Source: Perkinsus olseni (Eukaryota > Perkinsozoa > Perkinsida). From it: 33,762 nucleotides of DNA. A program made the translations under genes and the position numbers. This document shows, piece by piece, positions 10,296-20,302 of this stretch. The notes under the pieces are model-generated. The model had not been told where the DNA came from. It did not search any database and worked only from the letters and a program-made list of their open reading frames with translations. Positions within the stretch are counted from its first letter, which is position 1. The number at the start of each line of letters is the position of its first letter. The DNA lies in assembly GCA_013115125.1 (NCBI GenBank), contig JABANN010000382.1, forward strand, positions 1 to 33,762, given 5' to 3'.

Positions 10296-12294
10296 ATGAC
10301 CACGGCTGTTGCCGTCCCCGCCGTTAAGTCATCAAGGAAGGTGGTGTCCCGAGCTGCCGAGAGATACCTAAGCAGGAAACAAGGGACTGCGGTAGTATCA
10401 TCATACTGGGGGCTGCTTGAGTGGTTGTTGTTGTTGATGATATTAGATGGATAGGTGCCGAGATACCCAAGTATATATATCTTTGTTAATCCAACATCTG
10501 GAGGTAACAAGGCTGCGGAACTAATGAAGCTAGGAATGGAGAAGATGTCCTTCCAAGAGACGGGGCTAGAAGCAGATGTAATACCTCTAGTAGGGGTTGC
10601 ACTTATGCAGTATTGGTATTATGATAGGTATCGATATTCGATATAAGAGAGGGTGCATCAGGGGAGAAGCCAGCATTCATGCAACTTCGTGAATTGTTGG
10701 ACTCCCCTCAAGGCCCTGTACTTGGTGATTATCTCAGAGTAGTGGTGGCTGGAGGGGATGGTACTGTCATGTGGGTGTTGCAAGAAGTAATACATACAAG
10801 GGGATGGGGGTTAGTGTGATAACAATACTGTCATTTAGTTGATATTGCATGGAATTAATACGGATAGAGTATGTATTGGTATAATACCCTTCGGAACAGG
10901 GAACGACTTCTCAAGGTTAGCAATACATCGATTGTACGACCCCCTCTGGGTGCTCAGCATCCTCCCTTCAGAGCCACTGGCTGGGGTGCCTCAGCCCCAT
11001 CAGACTTTCCAGGCTCCCGTCTTACTGGCTTTAGAACGTGGCTTAAACGATGGTTATCGGCAGACGTTAAGAAATTTGATATATGGAAGGTAGAGGCAAA
11101 GAGGGTACGGCAGCGGCTGCTGCCATGTTGTGGCTACAACAGGTGGGAGTGAAACTGCAAGATGATGGTGGGGTTATATACCAACTTAAGAATGGTGAGA
11201 AGGTGCCTCTTACGGAGGTAGATTCTGAGGTAGGCTTCTGGTCACAGCGCCCCAAGAGTAGGACGGTGTGTTCCGTTTAGGGTAATGCAACCGATAGGCC
11301 CCTCAAGACCCTCACCAAGCCCATGTGTAACTACTTCTCGACTGGTGTGGAGTCCAGGCTTGGATTGGGGTTTGATAGGAACAGGAAGAAAAGCCAATTT
11401 GCTAACAAGCTAGTGTAAGGATCCTTGGAGAACAATCGTCTCCGGGCATGCCTTTCGGTTGGACATAAACCATCAACGAGAATCCCCTGTAGCGATACTA
11501 TAGATACGGCGTTGAAGGCACTAAGAAGATGTTGTTCAAGAAAACTGCAAAAATTAACCAAACAATGGATAAAGTTGTGGTAGTAGCCCGGGCGGGCAGT
11601 GCTCGACAGTGCAGTGACTATGCTCCTGCTGCCTCCTTACCTCGGGCCCTTCTCAGAGCATCTCGTCGGATGGTAGTGATGACCTTATATTCCAGACTTC
11701 ATCCAGTAGTGATGATAAGTATATCCAGGGTAGGCTACTGTTGCTGCTGCTTGTCTTGTATGAGACAAAAGTAGCATCTTCAGGTGATCCTGTATCGCTA
11801 ATAGCGGTTAATATACCATCATTCGCTAGTGGATGTGACGTATGGGGTATGGCTAAGAAAATAGCACTAAAGGGACAAGATAAGGTCGTACCACAACACC
11901 GATTTTTTAACTTATCCTCATAATGTTACATTCAGAGCATACTAGGATCAAACCAAGATATGGGAGACGGGATGATAGAGCTAGTATCGTATAACAGCCT
12001 TATGGGTATAGGGATGGAACAATCACATGTAATAATGCTCCTTAGCATATCATTACCAAGCCACCATCCGTCGGAGTACTGTAGGTGTATCCATTGGCTG
12101 GTAATGGTCATCGTGTACACCAAGGTCATGGTCCAATCGAGATGGACTTTAAATCTGATCTCTCCAAGGATACCAGGATATATTTCCAGATAGATGGAGA
12201 GTTTTACACATGTCGAAGACCAGAGAAGATAACCATATCGCACAAACAGTGTATCAGAGTCATGGTGAATAATAATGATGGAAAACGACTATAG
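10296..12294 (+). CDS. Diacylglycerol kinase, array copy E (about 443 aa, no leader)
   Basis: A twelve-exon model stays open: 10296-10391 (or 10394), 10455-10577, 10628-10786, 10839-10915, 10972-11089, 11143-11217 (or 11229), 11281-11414, 11504-11576, 11657-11729, 11784-11884, 11936-12028, 12085-12294. Motifs in order: YIFVNPTSGGNKAAELM, VVAGGDGTVMWVL, IGIIPFGTGNDFSR, ATGWGASAP, KPMCNYFSTGVESRLGLGF, EGTKKM, VNIPSFASGCDVW, YFQIDGEFY. This is a complete catalytic plus accessory DGK core. The N-terminus (MTTAVAVPAVKSSRK) is basic and polar with no signal peptide, so it is probably cytosolic. A second upstream ATG (10263) lies in the same frame. Weak spots are the donors GTTAGC (10916) and GTCGTA (11885). 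Fragment B derives from this lineage. Confidence 0.82.
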
Positions 12295-12790
12295 CAACAA
12301 GTTCTCCCGCACTACTGTCTTCATTATCAACCTACTACTTCTTCGCAATCTTGCATACCGTACCCTATCCCGAAGGTCTCTGCTGTTGCTGCTAGTGTTG
12401 CTGAACCATTACTTGAAACCTGTGACACCGAGCAACACCACACTTGCTCTTGTTGTTACCATGCATGGAGATAGTTTCGTTAGTCTTCAACCTTCGCATC
12501 ATATCGCAGCGTAACGTGGAATGAGTGTGCAGCGGCGGCGGCCTACCCCATATTTGGATGGATGCCATCAACCCCACGGGGATATAGTGAGGGTCGTTAT
12601 TGACTAGCGGGGTAGTTGTAGTAGTCCTGTCGGTGGAAGAATGGTAGTAAGTATCCTCACTCCAGTTTTTGTGGACCTGAGCATGCTTCATCTTGATGCT
12701 ATCCCCCCAGCCGGGCTCAAGAGAGAAGGTGTTCACTTCCTCAGACATGGACAGTCTCAGAAGGGTCCACCGTTGAGGGCGCTATTCAAG
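12295..12790. other. Spacer between DGK copies E and F
   Basis: About 500 bp. An open frame in the copy F frame runs upstream of its chosen ATG (from 12641) and includes VHFLRHGQSQKG, which resembles the histidine-phosphatase RHG signature. There is no other support for such a gene. The leader-initiating ATG at 12791 fits better as the start of F. Confidence 0.4.
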
Positions 12791-15700
12791 ATGTTGCATA
12801 TTGTACTGCTTGTGGCATTATTATCGGCTCTACCGCTACCAGTACTTCGATGTAAAGCCACCGCTGAAGCCACCAACACCACTGTCATCGGTCATACCGA
12901 TAATGTCGAGCCTCATCGGCAAGTATCTAAGAGGGACCAGCTAGCGGTAGGTGTGCTGTACTATCTTATAATAGTCATAGTATTATCATCAATTTCCTCC
13001 TCACCGTTACTACACCTTTTCCCGAGCAAATAAAATATTTTCTCGTTCGATTTAAACGATTTTGACAGCAATTTAACGAGTGTCATGGGAATAAAAGAAT
13101 TGTCAAACCAAATTCGTTTTGTCACCCAAATGAAATTTATGAGCAAATATGATTTAACACGTGTCATTCTATTTAAATCGATTTTGATCCAATTTCGCTA
13201 TCTGAATCATTCTGCTACTGCGACCTCCCTCCTGCAACTCGAACACATACTCTGAGCAGCTCATGAAACACAGGAGAACACCAAAGCTGGTGATTCTTGC
13301 CAACGATTACTATACTTGAATGATTCGAATTGGAGGAACGCCACCACGTGTGACATGTCAGTCTGACATTGTTCAGAGCTACTCTATGAGTCTCCAAGAG
13401 TCCCTCTCAGTACATCTCTCCAAGAGTCAAGTGACAGTTATACTCGAGTCGTTCGAGCAAAACCTCTTCGTGCACCTCCATCATCTTCATGGCCACATCT
13501 CGCTTTCCGCCGCGGGCTTTAGGAGCGTGTAGAGCACTTCAAATTGCATGGAAAGTGAGATTTAATATGCGTGACATGTGTATTTTAAATATGCTAAAGT
13601 ATTTAAAGTGGATGAAAACTTTTTTAAAACAGAATTCGGTTTTCCAGGCCCTTTTAAATCAAACGAAAAAACATTTTATTTGCTCGGGAAAAGGTGTAGT
13701 ATCATTATGCCCATCAGGTGCCGCATATCCCATCAAACAGAACATATATATTCGTGAATCCCAAGTCTGGTGGACGTAAGGCTGGTGATATACTCCATCT
13801 ACCCAATCCTTATGTATATAAAGGGATAGCTGTAGGTGTCCTACTACTACTAAGGATCCTGCTTCCTTATCACTGCTTCAGGTTTATCATCTCAATGTTT
13901 CTGGTACCCTACGAGAGGATAAAAGCGCCTTAAAGGCATTCCGTCGGGACGTCTCAAAGACTCCCGAAAACGTTTTTACTAGAGTCTTAGCAGCAGGAGG
14001 GGATGGAACTGTGATGGGCTGCGTCAATCTGGTAGTAGTATTAGCCCGTTATACTTGACCAGTATTAGCCAGTTGTCTAGCCATCACTGATGATGCCTGT
14101 CTTGACTCCTCAGCTCAGAAAGGAAGGAGTTGACTTGAATAAGGTTGTCATTGGTCATATACCGTATGGGACTGGCAACGGTTTCGCTAGGTAGTAGTAC
14201 TCATACTCCTAGGGTCTATGATAGTTGTTGTTGATGTCATCTGTGATGTCAGGGTAACAGGATGGGGAGTGAAGGCACCAAAGGTTCCAGGCCCTAACAA
14301 CAAAGGCATCAATGATCTCATCGATCAATGGCTTCAAGCTGAGATATCGGACTTCGATCTATGGCGGGTACCGATTGTCTGATACTACTACCGCTGCTGC
14401 TGCTGCTGCTGCTGCTGTTCAGGGTATCAGGGATGAGGCAATGTCTTCGTCTTATTTTAATATTACCGTTGCAATAATTACTCTCGATCAATAATGTCTA
14501 GCTTATGATATAGTCAGTGTCGTTGGGAATAAAACTGATTTTCGCCGTCTCAACTCGATAATTGACACACGATAAATGTCCTGGGCGTTCAGGTCCAAGT
14601 CACAGTAGACAAGGTTTATGGTAGCTTCTGGAATGTCATCAATCACAGGGACTCAATGTTCACACGCAAGGTAGTGGTAACCCGTTTCATAACTATAATC
14701 ATAATTATAATGCGCATAGTATGCTTTAGGGTAGGAAGGCTGTATCAAAGATAGACGTCCCTATGATGCTACAGTTCTCGATGGGGTTGGAGTCCAAGAT
14801 TACTAGAGACTTTGAGCGCCACCGGGGACAAAGCCAGTTTTGGAACAAGCTAAGGTACTAAGAGCCCTAGCGATGGGGGTGGTAGAGTTAGCAGTGTTAC
14901 AGTTTGATAGCTGTGCTATGCATGGATAAGCGTCAGTAACCTGTGCTGCTGCTGCTGCTGCTGCTGCTGAGAGAATTCATTTTCTGCTGCCCGGGGCTAG
15001 ATTCGGTTGAAGGGTGATGGCTGGTGTTGTTTGGTGGTAGGTATGCTTGGGAGGCGTTGCGGCAGATAGGTAGGGATGTGCCCACCGTGAAGGAGTATCT
15101 TTACAATCTTACGGTAATAAATCATACGGAAGGGAGGCATCATGCTGCTTATCACTTGTCTAACACCTTCATTATTCGTATAAGCTGCCCTTTACTGCAA
15201 GTGTTCATACTACCAGCCGTGCTGCCGTCCATCCACTGATGTAAGTAAAAGTTTTCAGGAGCTATCCTCCAACGAGCTCATCTTCCATACGGGTTATTGC
15301 CCTACATCATCTAATCATAATAACGACGATGATGATTTTGATGATGACGATGAGGAAGTAGAAGACCAAAAGAGAATACTTAGGGGAGACAGCAAAGGCA
15401 CCGGCAAGGAAACTTGCAACCTCCCTGAGGATAGGCTTCTTATAGGTAAGCACAGAGGGGCACTGTAGATACTGGTGCTCATCGTATCAGACGTATGGTG
15501 AGACGACTACTACTACTACTACTTCAACTCAGATGATGCTGCATCCCTTATCGTTCTCAACGTACCCTCCTATGCTGGTGGTAGTGATATCTGGTCTAGG
15601 GCTGATCATTGGTGGAACCGGCAAGCTGTGAGGGGACGGAGCAAAGTACTGATCGAACTAGCACATCTTTAAGCTTATCGTCGTAATCATGATCCTCGAT

Positions 15701-16046
15701 AGGATACGCTGAAGGGACGCTGCAACTTTAGTGATGGTAAATTGGATCTACTCACATACAAGGACATGCTCAGCTTTTTCCTTGACGTAAGTCTTTGTGG
15801 GTAAAGTAATGCAATGCGTCTGACGGAGGCTACGGTGGTGATCAGATCGGTTTCAAGATCGGCAATGCACGAAGGTTGTACCAAGGTGAAGGGCCCTTCG
15901 AGTTCAACTTCAAGAAGAGCACACCTATCAAACGGTATTACACCTACATGCAGGTTGATGGGGAACCCTTAAAAGTTTTCAACCCCGACAAGGCCGTAAT
16001 AAAGTTTGATAGAAAGATACGAGTTATGGTTAGGAAGCAGGAATAG
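12791..16046 (+). CDS. Diacylglycerol kinase with signal peptide, array copy F (484 aa, GTGNG)
   Basis: A twelve-exon model stays open: 12791-12946, 13718-13813, 13882-14031, 14114-14190, 14253-14367, 14593-14670, 14730-14854, 15041-15113, 15259-15445, 15533-15645, 15703-15786, 15846-16046. Exon sizes and phases match copy D. Residues 1-23 (MLHIVLLVALLSALPLPVLRCKA) form a leader. YIFVNPKSGG, LAAGGDGTVMG, VTGWG, NVPSYAGGSDIW and YMQVDGEPL are present; the last resembles the classic QVDGEPW better than D does. The conserved GTGND reads GTGNG here (codon 14180-14182, residue 157), which may lower or abolish activity. Intron 1 is 771 nt, against 43 nt in D, because it holds a 690-bp inverted-repeat transposon. 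The accessory domain keeps an acidic loop (DDDDFDDDDEE). It may be a pseudoenzyme that is still expressed. Confidence 0.82.
13010..13699. mobile_element. 690-bp TA-flanked TIR DNA transposon (non-autonomous), in DGK F intron 1
   Basis: The left end (13010, CTACACCTTTTCCCGAGC...) and the reverse complement of the right end (13699) are identical over 27 nt and match over about 44 of 47 nt. A TA dinucleotide flanks both sides (13008-13009 and 13700-13701). Copy D has the uninterrupted TACTATCATTATGCCC at the matching site (around 7710), so this is an insertion. The TA duplication suits the Tc1/mariner superfamily (established for that group), but no transposase frame is present, so it is a MITE-like derivative. 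The outer 200 bp on each side are AT-rich and loosely mirror each other; the middle (about 13210-13540) is GC-richer, perhaps captured DNA. The insertion lies just upstream of the 3' splice site. Confidence 0.85.
14392..14417 (+). repeat. (CTG)n in DGK F intron 5
   Basis: About eight to nine CTG/TGC units lie within the intron between exons 14253-14367 and 14593-14670. Copy D has a CCA-type tract (about 8398-8423) at the matching intron instead. Confidence 0.85.
14944..14969 (+). repeat. (TGC)n in DGK F intron 7
   Basis: About eight TGC/CTG units lie inside the intron between exons 14730-14854 and 15041-15113. The tract is not coding in the spliced model. Confidence 0.85.
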
Positions 16047-16943
16047 AAGTGAAGAGCAGCTGGCATCATACCATACCACATGTGTAGGTGGACTGTAGGG
16101 CCCTTCTCGGTTGCTTTACATATTAACTGAAAATAACTGCAAGTCCTGTATGCTCAGTTTCCACACTAATATTATACTACCGCCATGGTACCGTACCATT
16201 GGTACGCTATACAGCGCCATAATTCAGATTTCTCTTAACTGGCATTACTCATCGTTTTTGCGGTCAACAGCCTTTGTGCTGCTGCTCCTGCTGTTGTTCC
16301 GTTTCCTTTCGGGACCAACACTCCGCGAATATTCTTCTTCCACTCTGTCGTCATCGGTAGTAGAAACGGTCGCCTAGGTATTCGTCTCTAGCAGCAGGAC
16401 TAAAGTCGTTTTGCTCGATGATCAACAGGTCTTTTCGTTGTCTAACATAATTAACCGATGACGCTCGATGGACTGCCGTACTCTCTATTGCACGCATCTC
16501 AACGGCTAAGTTGATGAGTCATGACATGATTAGCCGTATCAATGAGAGCTTCGGAATATGGCTGAACGGAACAGATGAGGCAGCTGCTTACCCGGACATA
16601 TACACCGGACCTTTCGTATCGGAGTCTACAACGAGCGGCGCACATTACGTTTAACGATAGCAATGACAATAGTGAGCATGGTGCCCCTAGACATAGACTA
16701 TCTATATCATATCCTCCACAACACAATCATGATCAGAGGCGAAGTACCGAAGGGAGCTTATTGCTCAGCTCTCCTTTTGGAACAGCATGCACGACTGCTG
16801 CCACCGTCCACTGCCGCTCGAGAAGTGCAGCTTCCAGGCCGAGCGAATTGTTTATTGACGACGTTCGAGCAATCTTGGATTTCCACTGGTAATCCTTGTC
16901 TACTGTTCTAGGGTGTCTCCTCTTTTTCTCTCTTTTCATCACT
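16047..16943. other. Spacer between DGK copies F and G
   Basis: About 900 bp. A plus-strand frame of 105 codons at 16575-16892 (ending DDVRAILDFHW) is followed by a possible donor and acceptor (GTAATCC at 16890, TTCTAG ending about 16912). However, it does not join in frame to the copy G start. It might be a 5' untranslated exon or chance. Nothing else stands out. Confidence 0.35.
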
Positions 16944-19649
16944 ATGACGGCCATGAGACGAGGGCTCACTCTGCTATGCTGGGTGTTAGTAATCATCGAC
17001 CGTCACTGCATCAACCTCATCGGTGCATCTGAATCGCGAGAATCATCCTTCGATCAAATATCTCTTATCGATGGTGAAGGGGTGTCATCATCATCATCAT
17101 CATCAGCACCAGATCCTCATCAAGTGGGTCGTCGTCGTCGTCGTCTAGTTCGATTCGTATATCTGAGACTCATGTAGCTCTGTTCTCTATCGCAGTCATT
17201 TGCAGCCCATACACGAGTAGCTCCTCATCATACCCACTCCTATTTTTTATTCAACAACAGAGATGTGTCCAACCACTCTCCAACATGCCCTTATCATTCT
17301 TCAACGCGCCTGATGCGATGAAGTAGTCCTAAGCACCACCATGATGATGATGATGATGATAGGTATGCAAAGAGCTCTCGAGCGATATCCTTATCCTGGT
17401 CAACCCCAAGTCTGGAGGGAACAAGGCTGCAAAGCTGCTCACTATAGAACAGCCATATCATCATCGGGGGGCCTATGGTGAATCCACGGTACTGCCACCA
17501 TCAGCCCCGCTATACTCGCGCACTCGCCTGTCCTGGTGATGAGGGTGCCTCCTGATCGATGTTACCGACCAGATACAGGTGGTGGACATCTTCGCCTTGG
17601 CAGCTGGTAATGGCACGGCTACCGAGGGTCTGGAAGAACTAAAGAGATCTATTGATACCGAAGAGAAATGCGAGAGGGTTATCATAGCTGGCGGGGATGG
17701 GACTGTTACTTGGGGAGTCGATCTTGTAATAAGGCACGGGGAGGAGTCCATCCTTCGATCAAATCTTCGACAGATGACCAAGGCCGACATCAACCTTGAG
17801 AAAGTGGTCATTGGCATTATCCCCTACGGAACGGGCAATGATTTCTCACAGTAGGCTGCTACATCATTCCACCGTTCGGGTCATAGTTGTGATATTATTC
17901 AGGTCACTCGGATGGGGGAAGACTATCAGTAGTGACCTGCCGGGAAAAAAGAACAAAGCATTGGACAAATGGATCGATCATTGGATGATGGCTGCGCTAC
18001 ACTATTTCGACCTCTGGCAAGTGAGTGCGGCCTTCGGTACTGCCTCAACAGCAGCAGCAGCAGCAGCACGTCTTGCATATTCGGTTGGTCGTGGTCGTGG
18101 TCGTGGTCGTGGCCTCGGTCATCCAAGCTTGTGATTAGCAGCTCCCTCCTCCTCTTTGTTGGTGGTTCTATCCCAGGAGTGTTAGCCTCGCTTAGGTAAC
18201 CGTGGAACTTCATCCTGGTGGTAGATTCACCGCAGGACGCAGAGAGGAAGTTATTCGAGAAGGTGATGATCCTAAGGTGAGGTCTAGGGTGCTTGTCATC
18301 ATCATAATCATTACGGTGTGCCTCACTTTCAAGGCTCTCGCTGCTGTACATTTAATTCGCCTATCATCATCCTCTCCTCCTCTTCCTGCCTGTATTCTTC
18401 AGCAAAATGTCTTGAGCATCACCAAGCCGATGTCCAACTACTACTCTATCGGGTTGGATGCTGCTATACTGAAAGAATTCCAGAAGAAGCGTACCCAGAC
18501 TAGGGCCGGGAACCATCTCATGTAGCCAATCTTCACGTGAAGGCCTGTCGTTATTCGTCACAGAAATAGAATGATCACTTTAGAAGCTTGGGGATGCTCT
18601 TCGATAGGTATGCCTACTCTGGAATGAAGAAAATGGTCGGATCTAGAGTTGGGACGGAGAAGTACCTCGAAGCGGTCAAGGTAGCGGAGTTGCTGGTGTA
18701 GGCGGCAGACACGCAGTAGACACCTGCCCACCGCAGGATCATGGCCAACTGCTCTTCAACGTGACTCGTAGGGAGCCCACCAACGGCGGACGTGAAGATA
18801 AGACTCTCACTAGTGAGCTGCTCACGCTTATGGATACCATCAAAATCACAACTCACCACCACTCTCAGAGGACGCCGCAACGATTATTTGCCTCAACACC
18901 TACACCTATGCCGGAGGGCGTCGTATCTGGGAAGGGTCGGCCGGGAAGAGTACTGCCATCGTAGGTTACCAGGTAATCACCTTAATAGCCCTGGGTAACC
19001 TCATCTCTATTCCCCAACCACTGTGCTTCCACAATCCACTCACTTAAGTAGGCGTGGCTTGGATGGGCGATGCTGGCTGAACAGCAGTGGTTCACGCGCC
19101 CGGGTCGTCTTTCAGAGAGGTGCCCTTGTGTAGGATGAAACTCTGAAGGACAAGAAACAAAACTTTGGAGATCACAAGCTGGAGATGATGATGTACACCG
19201 ACATGCGCTCTTTTTCGTTAGATGTAATAGTGATGATAAGCCTCCAACAAGTCATTGTCTGTGACTCTCATCAGGCTGGGGCCAGGCTTAAATCTACGGG
19301 GCAGAGACTGCACCAAACTGCTGGACCATTGACCTTCGAGTTCAAGCCTGACCTCGGTGATAGGGTTCCAGTAGACTTTCAGATAGACGGCGAATACACT
19401 ACAGCCTATCGCCCCAAGAGAGCTACTATCAGTCACTTCAAAGTGCTCAAGGTGCTCATTAACAAACCGCGTTCAACTGGAGGAGAATCCGAGCATCGTA
19501 TAGAGAAGCAGGGGAGTATCGCATCTCTCTTTAAACGGAGTAACGCCCTACGTCGTCGCGAGGCTTCCACCACGAGCAGCGAAGATAGCCCTGCATGTGA
19601 TAAGAAGTCCGGGAAGGGGTGCCTCAAACTCAAATTTTGGAAACGTTAA
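16944..19649 (+). CDS. Diacylglycerol kinase with signal peptide, array copy G (533 aa, intact)
   Basis: An eleven-exon model has all phases consistent: 16944-17123, 17363-17488, 17579-17850, 17903-18020, 18196-18276, 18403-18521, 18608-18680, 18737-18812, 18869-18960, 19134-19223, 19275-19649. Residues 1-28 (MTAMRRGLTLLCWVLVIIDRHC...) resemble a signal peptide or signal anchor. Core motifs: LILVNPKSGGNKAAKLL, IIAGGDGTVTWGV (GGDGT at 140-144), IGIIPYGTGNDFSQ, SLGWGKT, KPMSNYYSIGLDA, CLNTYTYAGGRRIW and FQIDGEYT. It is the best-preserved copy with an unaltered GTGND. The C-terminus adds a charged tail (about 70 residues, SIASLFKRSNALRRREAS... ending KLKFWKR) that D, E and F lack; this basic/aromatic end could bind membrane. 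It lacks the D/F acidic loop. Introns carry CAT, GTC, CAG and GTGGTC repeats. Confidence 0.87.
18048..18114 (+). repeat. (CAG)n and (GTGGTC)n in DGK G intron 4
   Basis: A CAG run (about 18049-18067) is followed by GTGGTC repeats (about 18083-18112). Both lie within the intron 18021-18195. Confidence 0.85.
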
Positions 19650-20302
19650 TAACGATGACGAGAGCATGATAGCCTAACCAGTCGAGCTACATGCACTCGT
19701 TACGTGTGCGGGTTATAGTGATGAACTCATATCATTTATCAGCTTTTACAAACTTAATCGATCTCTAATCTCTGCGAGTGATCATCATCATCATTTAGAT
19801 GACAATTTTAATTCCCATGTACTGATGAACTTATTGATCTCGATGTTGTTAGGTCGTCGCAGCGTTGCGTGATTAGTCTGGTCGTTGTTCATAATGGAGG
19901 GGAACTTAGGAAACAAGAGCAGCGCGTCACGCTCCTCACATCATTATTGCACCAACAGGCACTCCGACAGCGATAGGGTGGACCTCCTGTTTTTTGATTA
20001 TGACGGATATCGTCATAGATCCACATCCATCAACAATCCGGAGCCATTCCGGCTATGGTTACGATTACGTCGAGCATGATGGAAGACGCACGTATAACGA
20101 TGATAGCCTCTCCGATGAGGACTGCGCCATGTGAGGCTCCGCCTTCTCCTCGGCGTTCCAAATCTCATAGGCATTCCCCAGTTTCCGGGCAGAGATTGGC
20201 GCGAGCGGTGGCAGTGGTAGCCCATGGAGATGTTATCGCTCTTCATCTATATTAACAGTATCCGCATCAACGCTATCAAATGGGCTTATCGGGATTCTCA
20301 TA
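19650..20302 (+). other. Spacer and possible 5' exons of the membrane-protein gene
   Basis: After copy G there is about 230 bp of nothing recognisable. From about 19894 (ATG, MEGNLGNKSSASRSS) the plus strand carries polar, Ser/Asp-rich coding-like sequence in two frames: DRVDLLFFDYDGYR, then GYGYDYVEHDGRRTYNDDS near 20050-20130. These could be a cytosolic N-terminal extension spliced to the membrane exon. I could not settle the splice sites. Confidence 0.35.
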
